A stretch of DNA of 7,529 bases, from assembly GCA_017480395.1 (NCBI GenBank), contig JAFVAS010000002.1, positions 1 to 7,529 on the forward strand, read 5' to 3'. Positions 1-5,994 of the stretch are shown here, piece after piece. The stretch's first letter is position 1; every line of letters begins with the position of its first letter. This DNA comes from Oscillospiraceae bacterium. GTDB lineage: Bacteria; Bacillota; Clostridia; Oscillospirales; Oscillospiraceae. Under the pieces are notes generated by a model that was not told the DNA's origin, ran no database searches, and worked only from the letters and a program-made list of their open reading frames with translations. The position numbers and the translations under genes were made by a program.

Positions 1-8
1 GGCCGGAA

Positions 9-118
9 GGTGACCCCACAGTCACCTGCGGTGACAGCCCCCCTTGAAAAGGGGGGCCAAGGGTGGGGGGCTGCGGTAACGCCCCATGAAGGGGGCCAAG
101 GGCGGGGGCTGCGGTGAC
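9..118. repeat. G/C-block intergenic repeat cluster with nested hairpins
   Basis: Non-coding stretch with three copies of a CTGCGGTGAC-like block, at 26-35, 71-80 (CTGCGGTAAC) and 109-118. The blocks are separated by runs of C and G sharing GGGGGCCAAGGG (52-63 and 92-102, approximately), so the copies are 45 and 38 bp apart. Several inverted repeats are nested in it: GGTGAC (9-14) with GTCACC (21-26); the same GTCACC with GGTGAC (30-35) around a TGC loop, giving mutually exclusive hairpins; and a 9-bp perfect stem GCCCCCCTT (37-45) / AAGGGGGGC (49-57) around GAA. No T-tract follows, so it is not a standard terminator. It resembles the dispersed palindromic intergenic repeats of high-GC Clostridia. 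That resemblance is from general knowledge, and copy number elsewhere in the genome cannot be seen here. Confidence 0.7.
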
Positions 119-136
119 GCCCCATAAAAGACCCTG

Positions 137-206
137 GGTTGTGACAACCTCCAATGGAACCGATGCGAATTGTGGACAATTCGTTGCAGTTCAGAAATTG
201 CAATTT
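137..206. promoter_or_regulatory. Cluster of three dyads upstream of the MATE gene (putative operators)
   Basis: Three inverted repeats sit in AT-richer DNA just before the transporter. Dyad 1 is GGTTGT-G-ACAACC (137-149). Dyad 2 is CGAATTGT-GG-ACAATTCG (166-183), with 8-bp perfect arms. Dyad 3 is the 12-bp palindrome AAATTGCAATTT (195-206), which overlaps the predicted -35 box. Dyads 1 and 2 share an almost identical core, TTGTGACAA versus TTGTGGACAA. Centres are about 31 and 26 bp apart. Such AATTGT/ACAATT dyads next to an efflux gene resemble sites for MarR-type repressors, as MepR controls mepA in Staphylococcus. That link is inference, and no regulator gene for it lies in the window. Confidence 0.5.
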
Positions 207-226
207 TCCGTCGCCTGCTTTATACT
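198..226 (+). promoter_or_regulatory. Predicted sigma-A promoter of the MATE gene
   Basis: A -35 TTGCAA (198-203) and a -10 TATACT (221-226) are separated by exactly 17 bp, so transcription would start near 233 and leave a leader of about 36 nt. The -35 lies inside the 12-bp palindrome at 195-206, so a protein bound there would block RNA polymerase. The MATE ribosome binding site is the AAAGGGGG stretch at about 254-261, 7 nt before the ATG. Confidence 0.65.
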
Positions 227-268
227 TTTCTTATATGCAATTGAACGAAAAAGAAAGGGGGCGATCCC

Positions 269-1651
269 ATGGCGGAAACCGCCCGGGACGCCAATCCGCT
301 GGGCTATGAACGGATCGGGAAGCTGCTGCGCGGCTTCGCCATCCCCAGCATCATTGCCCTGCTGGTCAGCTCCTTATATAACGTGGTGGATCAGGTGTTC
401 ATCGGCCAGGGTGTGGGATTCCTGGGCAACGCGGCCACCAACGTCTCCTTCCCCCTGACCACCATCTGCATGGCCATCACCCTGGCCATCGGCATCGGCT
501 CCTCGGCCCAGTTCTCCCTCAACCTGGGCCGGGGCGACGAGGAGGAGGCCGGACGCGTGGTGGGCAACGGGGTGTGCATGATGATCGCCTTCGGCGTGGC
601 CTACGCCGCCCTGGCGGAGCTGCTGCTGTCCCGGCTGCTGTGGGCCTTTGGGGCCACCCCCGATGTCTACGACTATGCCCTGACTTACAGCCGCATCACC
701 GTGCTGGGCATGCCCTTCCTCATGGGCATGAACGGCATGAGCGCCCTGGCCCGGGCCGACGGCTCCCCCACCTACTCCATGCTCACCATGATCATCGGGG
801 CGGTCATCAACCTGGTGCTGGACCCCATCTTCATCTTCGTCTTCCACTGGGGGGTGGCGGGGGCCGCCTGGGCCACCGTCATCGGCCAGGTGGTTGCCTG
901 GGGCGCGGCCATGCGCTATCTGCGCCGCTTCAAGCGGGTCACGCTCCACCGGGACTACTTCCGCCTCTCGCCCCAGCGGGTGGGGCGCACCTTCACCATG
1001 GGCATGAGCAATGGCCTGACCCAGCTGGCCATCACCCTGGTGCAGGTGGTGATGAACCGCTCCATGGCCCACTACGGCGGCCTGTCCATCTACGGCCCGG
1101 ACATCCCCCTGGCGGCCAGCGGCGTGGTGATGAAGGTCAACTCCCTGGTGTTCTCCATCGTCATCGGCTTCAACCAGGGGATGCAGCCCATCGTGGGCTT
1201 CAACTACGGTGCCCGCCGCTATGGCCGGGTGCGGGACACCTATTTCCTGGTGATCAAGTGCGTGCTGGCGGTGACGCTGACGGGTCTGACGATCTTTGAG
1301 CTGTTCCCCGGCCAGGTGCTGTCCATCTTCGGAAAGGAGAACGAGCTCTACATGAGCTTTGCCCGGCTGTTCATGCGGGTGTTCCTGATGATGCTGCCCC
1401 TCAACGGGGTGCAGGTGATCTCCTCCAACCTCTTCGCCGCCATCGGCAAGCCGGTGCGGGGGGCGCTGCTGGCCCTGACGCGGCAGGTCTTCTTCCTCAT
1501 CCCCCTCATGCTGCTGCTGCCCCTGGCCTTCGGCGTCCACGGCGTCATCGCCGCCGCCCCGGCGGCCGACGTGCTGGGCTTCCTGGTGGTGCTGATCTTC
1601 ATCACCCGGGAGATGCGCGCCATGATGCGCCTGCCCCAGGCGGAGGGGTGA
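269..1651 (+). CDS. MATE family efflux transporter (MepA-like), 460 aa
   Basis: Integral membrane antiporter of the multidrug and toxic compound extrusion family. Family members export cationic drugs, dyes or metabolites in exchange for Na+ or H+. The 460 aa length is normal. About twelve hydrophobic segments can be followed, forming two repeated MatE halves (roughly residues 18-180 and 245-405). Family signatures include the N-terminal LLRGFAIPSIIALLVSSLYN segment with VVDQVFIGQ, the ARADGSPTYSM loop in half one, LDPIFIFVF, and GFNQGMQPIVGFNYGA in half two, which is typical of the MepA/NorM-like branch. The start at 269 follows a purine-rich ribosome binding site and a good promoter. The gene ends before a strong terminator and is probably monocistronic. 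The dyads upstream suggest repressor control. The substrate cannot be inferred. Confidence 0.93.
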   Translation: MAETARDANPLGYERIGKLLRGFAIPSIIALLVSSLYNVVDQVFIGQGVGFLGNAATNVSFPLTTICMAITLAIGIGSSAQFSLNLGRGDEEEAGRVVGNGVCMMIAFGVAYAALAELLLSRLLWAFGATPDVYDYALTYSRITVLGMPFLMGMNGMSALARADGSPTYSMLTMIIGAVINLVLDPIFIFVFHWGVAGAAWATVIGQVVAWGAAMRYLRRFKRVTLHRDYFRLSPQRVGRTFTMGMSNGLTQLAITLVQVVMNRSMAHYGGLSIYGPDIPLAASGVVMKVNSLVFSIVIGFNQGMQPIVGFNYGARRYGRVRDTYFLVIKCVLAVTLTGLTIFELFPGQVLSIFGKENELYMSFARLFMRVFLMMLPLNGVQVISSNLFAAIGKPVRGALLALTRQVFFLIPLMLLLPLAFGVHGVIAAAPAADVLGFLVVLIFITREMRAMMRLPQAEG

Positions 1652-1670
1652 GCCCCGGCCCACAAGACGT

Positions 1671-1698
1671 AAAACCGGCCCCATTGGGGCCGGTTTTT
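1671..1698 (+). terminator. Intrinsic terminator of the MATE gene
   Basis: A perfect 12-bp stem AAAACCGGCCCC (1671-1682) / GGGGCCGGTTTT (1686-1697) with a 3-nt ATT loop ends in a five-T run (1694-1698). It begins 20 bp after the MATE stop codon. Because the left arm starts with AAAA, the reverse strand also reads as stem plus T-tract. The promoter of the next gene begins at 1700, so this element insulates the GH65 gene from upstream transcription. Confidence 0.93.
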
Positions 1699-1699
1699 G

Positions 1700-1728
1700 T
1701 TGACTTCTCCCCCGGCGTAGGATAAGAT
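1700..1728 (+). promoter_or_regulatory. Predicted promoter of the GH65 phosphorylase gene
   Basis: A -35 TTGACT (1700-1705) and a -10 TAAGAT (1723-1728) have a 17-bp spacer. The -35 starts 2 bp after the T-run of the upstream terminator. Transcription would start near 1735 and leave a leader of about 40 nt. The -10 overlaps an in-frame ATG at 1727, which would not be transcribed, so the later ATG at 1775 must be the start. Confidence 0.6.
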
Positions 1729-1759
1729 GAATCCATATCAATGGAAACAAAAACAGGAA

Positions 1760-1777
1760 AAGGAGCGGATCCGTATG
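1760..1777 (+). promoter_or_regulatory. Ribosome binding site and start codon of the GH65 gene
   Basis: AAGGAG at 1760-1765 is followed after 9 nt by ATG at 1775. The in-frame ATG at 1727 has no Shine-Dalgarno sequence and would add 16 polar residues absent from the family. This decides the start. Confidence 0.8.
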
Positions 1778-4042
1778 CCCGCAAAATTCCCCTTTGAGCC
1801 CTGGCGCGTCGCCGAGGTGGGCTTTGTCCCCGCCAACCTGCGGGAGAACGAGTCGCTGTTCGCCCTGGGCAACGGCTTCATCGGTATGCGGGGCAACCTG
1901 GAGGAGGGCTGCCCCACCGGGGCGGAGACCATTGAGGGCACCTTCCTCAACGGCGTGTTCGACTCGGAGCCCATCACCTACGGGGAGGCGGGTTTTGGCT
2001 ATGCCAAGAACCACGAGACGATCTGCAACGTCATGGACGCCAAGGGCGTTGCGCTCCGGGCCGACGGGGAGGCCCTCGACCTGGGTACGTCCCGGATCGA
2101 CGGCCATTGCCGCGCCCTGGAGCTGCGGGAGGGCCTGCTGCGCCGCAGCTTCACCTGGACGACCCCGTCCGGCGCGGTGCTGGCGGTGACGTGCCAGCGG
2201 CTGGTCAGCCTGACGCGGCTCCAGCTCGCCGCCGTCCAGGTGCGGGTGCAGTGCGTCTCCGGCGCGGTGGAGCTGGAGCTGGGCAGCGGCATCCGCCCCG
2301 CCGTCATCGCCGAGGGCGACCCCAACGACCCCCGCAACGCCGCCGGGAAGGATCGCCGCCTGGAGGTGGGCCGAAGGCTTGCCGAGGGCGGCCTGACCGC
2401 CATGGAGCAGCGCACCAAGGCCACCGGCTTTTCCATCGTCTGCGCCGTCTCCCACCGCCTGGATGCCGCCGGCGTCTCCGCCGCAGCGAAAAACGGCGTC
2501 ACCTGGGGGGCGAAGCGGAACCTCTCCGCCGGGGAGGAGGTCGTCCTGGAGAAGGCCATCGCCTACGCCGCCGCCCGCCGGGACGAGGCCGACGTCTGGG
2601 AGCAGACCATCGACCTGGCCGTTCGGGCCCCGGATTTTGGGGTGCTGGCCGCCGAGCAGCGGGCCTATCTGGACGACTTCTGGGCCGGGGCGGGCATGTC
2701 CATCCAGGGGGACGACGCCCTGCTTCAGGGGCTGCGCTTCAACCTCTTCCACCTGCTCCAGGCCGCGGGGCGGGACGGAAGGCGCAACATCGCCGCCAAG
2801 GGCCTGACCGGCGAGGGGTACGAGGGGCACTACTTCTGGGACACCGAGGCCTATATCCTCCCGGTCTTCCTCCACACCGAGCCGGAGGTGGCAAAAAAGC
2901 TGCTGGAATACCGCCACGCCATCCTCCCCGCCGCCCGGGAGCGGGCCCGGGCCATGGGCCACGACAAGGGCGCCCTCTTTGCCTGGCGCACCATCGATGG
3001 GGAGGAGTGCAGCGCCTACTTCCCCGCCGGCTCCGCCCAGTACCACATCGACGGCGACATCGCCAAGGCGGTCTGGGACTACTGGTATGTGACACGGGAT
3101 CTGGACTTTCTGGCCGCCTGCGGGGCGGAGATCCTGGTGGAGACGGCCCGGCTGTGGCTGGACGTGGGCTTTTACAGCGACGCAAAGGGGGGCAGCTTCG
3201 TCATCAACGAGGTCACCGGCCCCGACGAGTACAACGTCATGGTGGACAACAACCGCTACACCAACCGGGTGGCCGCCGAAAACCTCCGCCACGCCGCCGA
3301 GGCCCTGGCCCTGCTGCGCGCCCAGCGCCCGGCGGACTATGACCGGCTGTGCCGGGCGGTGGACTGCGACCCGCGGGAGGCGGAGGATTGGCTCCGGGCG
3401 GCGGAGCGGATGTACTTTGCCGATGCGGAGGACGGCATCTACCCCCAGGACGACGGCTTTTTGCGCCGCAAGCCCTGGCCCCTGGACGCCATCCCGGCGG
3501 AGAAGCGCCCGCTGCTGATGCACTATCACCCCCTGCACATCTACCGCCATCAGGTGAGCAAGCAGGCCGACCTGATTCTGGAGATCACCCTCTTCGGGGA
3601 GCACTACACCCCGGAGGAGAAGCGGCGCAACTTCGCCTTCTACGACGGCGTCACCACCCACGACTCCTCCCTCTCCATGGCCATCTTCTCCATCCTGGCC
3701 TGCGAGATCGGGGAGATCGGCACCGCCTATGACTACTTCATGGCCTCCGCCCGGCTCGACCTGGATGACATCCACCGCAACACCAAGGACGGCCTGCACA
3801 TGGCCAACATGGCCGGGGCCTGGAACTGCATCGTCAAGGGCTTTGGCGGCATGCGCTATCGGGACGACACCCTCAGCTTCGCCCCGGTCTGCCCGGCGCA
3901 GTGGGAGGGATACGCCTTCTCCGTGCGCTTCCGGGGCCGCACCATCGAGGTGCGGGTCACCCGGGACGGGGCGGAGTACCGTCTGATTGCCGGGGAGCCG
4001 ATTGAAATCTACGACCACGGGGAACTGGTCACGATTCGATAA
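1775..4042 (+). CDS. Glycoside hydrolase family 65 disaccharide phosphorylase, 755 aa
   Basis: Cytosolic inverting phosphorylase. Characterised family members cleave an alpha-glucosyl disaccharide (maltose, trehalose, kojibiose, nigerose) with phosphate, giving beta-glucose 1-phosphate plus the released sugar. No signal peptide is seen, and 755 aa is the usual size. The order is an N-terminal beta-sandwich (about 10-270, with ESLFALGNGFIGMRGN), a linker, an (alpha/alpha)6 catalytic barrel (about 320-690) and a small C-terminal beta domain. In the barrel, FWDTE is at 354-358. The catalytic acid is Glu485 in VTGPDEY. Phosphate-site motifs are Lys596-Gln597 (VSKQ) and HDSSLS (629-634). The loop after GEE (409-411) reads CSAYFPAGSAQYH, unlike the loop I recall for Lactobacillus maltose phosphorylase, so maltose is not the safest guess; kojibiose-type or another specificity is possible. 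No beta-phosphoglucomutase or sugar transporter is adjacent. The family is sure, the substrate is not. Confidence 0.93.
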   Translation: MPAKFPFEPWRVAEVGFVPANLRENESLFALGNGFIGMRGNLEEGCPTGAETIEGTFLNGVFDSEPITYGEAGFGYAKNHETICNVMDAKGVALRADGEALDLGTSRIDGHCRALELREGLLRRSFTWTTPSGAVLAVTCQRLVSLTRLQLAAVQVRVQCVSGAVELELGSGIRPAVIAEGDPNDPRNAAGKDRRLEVGRRLAEGGLTAMEQRTKATGFSIVCAVSHRLDAAGVSAAAKNGVTWGAKRNLSAGEEVVLEKAIAYAAARRDEADVWEQTIDLAVRAPDFGVLAAEQRAYLDDFWAGAGMSIQGDDALLQGLRFNLFHLLQAAGRDGRRNIAAKGLTGEGYEGHYFWDTEAYILPVFLHTEPEVAKKLLEYRHAILPAARERARAMGHDKGALFAWRTIDGEECSAYFPAGSAQYHIDGDIAKAVWDYWYVTRDLDFLAACGAEILVETARLWLDVGFYSDAKGGSFVINEVTGPDEYNVMVDNNRYTNRVAAENLRHAAEALALLRAQRPADYDRLCRAVDCDPREAEDWLRAAERMYFADAEDGIYPQDDGFLRRKPWPLDAIPAEKRPLLMHYHPLHIYRHQVSKQADLILEITLFGEHYTPEEKRRNFAFYDGVTTHDSSLSMAIFSILACEIGEIGTAYDYFMASARLDLDDIHRNTKDGLHMANMAGAWNCIVKGFGGMRYRDDTLSFAPVCPAQWEGYAFSVRFRGRTIEVRVTRDGAEYRLIAGEPIEIYDHGELVTIR

Positions 4043-4083
4043 GGACAGGGAAGAGAGAAAAGAGTAGAGAGAAAATAAATGGT

Positions 4084-4116
4084 GCCCCCTATCCGGCAAA
4101 TGTCCGGATCGGGGGC
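4084..4116. terminator. Convergent (bidirectional) terminator between GH65 and LysR genes
   Basis: The stem GCCCCC-t-ATCCGG (4084-4096) pairs with CCGGAT-c-GGGGGC (4104-4116), with one internal mismatch and a CAAATGT loop. It lies 41 bp after the GH65 stop and 5 bp after the LysR stop. On the minus strand it is followed by a T/C-rich tract (ATTTATTTTCTCTC, complement of about 4066-4079), which suits it as the LysR terminator. On the plus strand the following GTGTTTC is a weaker T-tract. Confidence 0.75.
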
Positions 4117-4121
4117 GTGTT

Positions 4122-5051
4122 TCATGGTTTGCCCGGTTCGCCGGGAATCGGCACCTCGGAGGGCTGGACAAAGGGGGCCATGGCGCGCACCTCCTCAATG
4201 AGCTCCAGCACCTCGGGCCGCTTTTCCTCCCGCCGCCAGGCCAGCACCTGCTCCGTGCCCTGCCAGGGCTCAAAGCGGTAGAAGGACAGGTCGCGGTAGC
4301 CGGTGAGGTCCATGGTGTCGGGCACGATGCCCACCCCCGCCCCCACCTGGGCGTTGGAGAGCACGTCCGCCGGGGAGTCCACCACCGAGAGGTTCATCCG
4401 CACCCCGGTCTTCCAGTAGATCTCCTCCATCCGGTCAAAGGGGGTCAGCTTGCCCTCCGGCACGCAGATGAAGACCATCTCGTCCCCGCAGTCCCCGGGC
4501 AGCAGCCGCTGCGAGGCGCACAGGGGGTTGGCGTTGTGGACGGCCAGCAGCATCTCGAAGGGGCGCAGGGTGAGGTAGTCCAGCTCCTTCATGGCGCGCA
4601 CGTTGCGGTCGGTGGTGACGATCAGGTCGAGCTGGTGCTCCCGCAGCCGCTCGATCAGCCGGAGATAGCTCTCCTCCTGGAGCAGATAGCGCCGGGTGCT
4701 GCCCTTGTTCTTGCCGTTGAGGTGGCGGAGGAAGGCCCGGGGCGGCAGCTCGGAGCGGGCCAGGCCGATGGTCACCACCGAGAAGGGGTTGCGGGCCCGG
4801 AGCTTGGTGTTCTCGACGCGGCTGTTGAGCTGATAGAACAGGTATTCCGTGGAGCGCAGAAAGGCCTCCCCCTCCTCGGTGAGGGCGCAGTGGTGGGTGC
4901 TGCGGTCAAAGAGCTTCAGGCCCAGCTCCTTCTCCAGGTTGGCGATGTACTTGGTCAGGTTGGGCTGGGAGATATAGAGGTTCCGGGCGGCGGTGGAGAA
5001 GCTCAGGCACTTGGCCACCTCGTAAAAATAGCGCAGCTGATCCATCGTCAT
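4122..5051 (-). CDS. LysR family transcriptional regulator, 309 aa
   Basis: Typical LysR-type regulator in length and layout. An N-terminal winged helix-turn-helix (about residues 3-62) contains SFSTAARNLYISQPNLTKYI and LEKELGLKLFDRS. An effector-binding domain (about 90-295) follows, including LDLIVTTDR and the late SPADVLSNAQVGAGVGIVPD segment. Such proteins act as tetramers that bind DNA and activate divergent operons when a small molecule binds. I chose the start at 5051 because GGGAGG (complement of 5060-5065) sits 8 nt upstream. Longer in-frame starts near 5114-5120 lie upstream of the predicted -10 box and inside the operator. It is divergent from the SnoaL-like/amidohydrolase operon, which it probably controls along with itself. 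The inducer is unknown and is likely the operon's substrate or product. Confidence 0.93.
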   Translation of the reverse strand: MTMDQLRYFYEVAKCLSFSTAARNLYISQPNLTKYIANLEKELGLKLFDRSTHHCALTEEGEAFLRSTEYLFYQLNSRVENTKLRARNPFSVVTIGLARSELPPRAFLRHLNGKNKGSTRRYLLQEESYLRLIERLREHQLDLIVTTDRNVRAMKELDYLTLRPFEMLLAVHNANPLCASQRLLPGDCGDEMVFICVPEGKLTPFDRMEEIYWKTGVRMNLSVVDSPADVLSNAQVGAGVGIVPDTMDLTGYRDLSFYRFEPWQGTEQVLAWRREEKRPEVLELIEEVRAMAPFVQPSEVPIPGEPGKP

Positions 5052-5078
5052 GGCGCGCACCTCCCTGTGTTTTTCCCC

Positions 5079-5107
5079 ATTATAGGCCGAGTTTTGGGGA
5101 AAAGCAA
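5079..5107 (-). promoter_or_regulatory. Predicted promoter of the LysR gene
   Basis: On the minus strand, -35 TTGCTT (complement of 5102-5107) and a consensus -10 TATAAT (complement of 5079-5084) have a 17-bp spacer. Transcription would start near 5072, giving a short leader of about 20 nt. The LysR-type dyad at 5115-5127 ends 7 bp upstream of this -35, so a bound regulator could also affect its own promoter. Confidence 0.72.
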
Positions 5108-5114
5108 ATGTCAT

Positions 5115-5127
5115 TTCCAATTTGGAA
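5115..5127. promoter_or_regulatory. Putative LysR-type binding site (T-N11-A dyad)
   Basis: Perfect inverted repeat TTCCAA-T-TTGGAA, whose outer bases give exactly the T-N11-A pattern that defines LysR-family recognition sites. Its centre (5121) is about 65 bp upstream of the predicted start of the divergent operon (near 5186), the classic position for a LysR recognition site. A second half-site-like TTTCC at 5150-5154 near the operon -35 region could serve as the activation site. Between them lies another inverted repeat, AAAAGG-GCGGG-CCTTTT (5129-5145). Confidence 0.65.
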
Positions 5128-5150
5128 TAAAAGGGCGGGCCTTTTCATAT

Positions 5151-5179
5151 TTCCCTTTCCCGGCGGCGCAGGGTATGAT
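5151..5179 (+). promoter_or_regulatory. Predicted activator-dependent promoter of the SnoaL-like/amidohydrolase operon
   Basis: The -10 TATGAT (5174-5179) is good, but the hexamer 17 bp upstream, TTCCCT (5151-5156), is a poor -35. This combination is common at promoters that need an activator such as a LysR-type protein. Transcription would start near 5186, leaving a leader of about 55 nt with AAAGGAG at 5224-5230 as the ribosome binding site. Confidence 0.5.
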
Positions 5180-5240
5180 AAATCCAGCACAACACCGAAC
5201 GGGCGCGGCATACGCGCGCAAGGAAAGGAGCTTTTTGATT

Positions 5241-5972
5241 ATGGCAGACGAGAAAACCCTGGAGCAGCGCATCGAGGCGCTGGAAGCGGAGGTCAAGCGG
5301 CAGTCCTACTACGCCGACATGGTGGCCATCCAGAATTTACAGTCCCGCTACATCTTCTACATGGAGAATGGCAACATCGCCGGGGTGTGGGACGACCTGT
5401 ACTCCCACACCGACCCCGACGTGCGGGTGGAGATCATGGACTCCGGCGCCTATCTGGGCCAGGAGCACGTCAAGCGGGTTTGGTACACCATGGGCCGCCG
5501 GATGGACAAGGGCGGCAACCTGGTGGATCCCATCCTCAGCGAGATGTCCAACACCAACAGCAAGGACGCCAACCTGCTGCTGACTCTGCTGCTGATGACC
5601 CCCCTGATCGAGGTCTCCGACGACCGCACCCACGCCTGGGGCCAGTGGCACCTCTTCGGCCCCCACACCAACAAGGTCTGGGATCCCGAGGCCGGGGAGA
5701 AGAAGGACACCGCCTTCTGGATCTGCGGCAAGTATGACAACGAGTTCGTCAAGGAGAACGGCGAGTGGAAGTACAAGTCCATCCGGCCCATCTGCTGGCT
5801 GCGCTCCCCCTTCGACAAGGGCTGGCTGAAGGTGCCCGACTGCCGCCGCACCCCGTCCCCCTACATGCCCTATGACGAGGCGCCCCGCATCTCCTCCTGG
5901 AACCCGGACGCCCCCTTTACCTCTGAGCAGTACGGCCCCCTGCCCCACGAGCACATTGTCCACAAGCTGTAA
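5241..5972 (+). CDS. NTF2/SnoaL-like domain protein, 243 aa
   Basis: Member of the NTF2-like alpha+beta barrel superfamily, which includes SnoaL-type cyclases, dehydratases and isomerases with a deep hydrophobic pocket. A short charged N-terminal helix (about 4-20, LEQRIEALEAEVKRQ) precedes the domain helix with VAIQNLQSRYIFYMENGN. Later come the strands HAWGQWHLFG (131-140) and GKYDNEFVKENGEWKYKSIR (about 162-181), the typical final hairpin of the fold. A Pro/Trp/Tyr-rich tail of about 60 residues follows, longer than in minimal members of about 130-170 aa; similar tails occur in SnoaL-like proteins of aromatic or steroid catabolism. No signal peptide is seen. The start at 5241 is set by AAAGGAG 10 nt upstream. 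It is the first gene of an operon with the amidohydrolase. The fold is fairly sure; the reaction is unknown. Confidence 0.82.
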   Translation: MADEKTLEQRIEALEAEVKRQSYYADMVAIQNLQSRYIFYMENGNIAGVWDDLYSHTDPDVRVEIMDSGAYLGQEHVKRVWYTMGRRMDKGGNLVDPILSEMSNTNSKDANLLLTLLLMTPLIEVSDDRTHAWGQWHLFGPHTNKVWDPEAGEKKDTAFWICGKYDNEFVKENGEWKYKSIRPICWLRSPFDKGWLKVPDCRRTPSPYMPYDEAPRISSWNPDAPFTSEQYGPLPHEHIVHKL

Positions 5973-5994
5973 TCCGTAAGGCGGTGAACACAAC

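Noticed and set aside
114..458. A 114-codon plus-strand frame overlapping the start of the MATE gene
   Set aside because: It runs through the promoter and dyads and then out of frame through the MATE gene. It has no ribosome binding site and its product is low-complexity after the overlap.
374..4273. A 1299-codon open frame on the minus strand opposite the MATE and GH65 genes
   Set aside because: It is antisense to two clear genes and is open only because their third codon positions are nearly all G or C. The translation is low-complexity His/Gly/Asp/Val-rich with no recognisable domain, and it crosses both genes and their terminators.
4178..5063. ATGGCGCGCACCTCC occurring twice (about 4179 and 5050), with a related ATGGCGCGCAC near 4591
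   Set aside because: Two of the copies encode similar Val-Arg-Ala-Met residues within the LysR gene and one covers its ribosome binding site region. Shared codon choice explains them better than a functional repeat.
5052..5120. Longer LysR start adding up to 23 residues
   Set aside because: The extra codons lie across the predicted -10/-35 boxes and the operator, with no Shine-Dalgarno sequence, whereas the start at 5051 has GGGAGG at 8 nt and begins at the usual LysR N-terminus.
4536..5240. N-terminal extension of the SnoaL-like frame upstream of 5241
   Set aside because: It runs antisense through most of the LysR gene and across the promoter region. The ATG at 5241 has a strong ribosome binding site and begins the recognisable protein.
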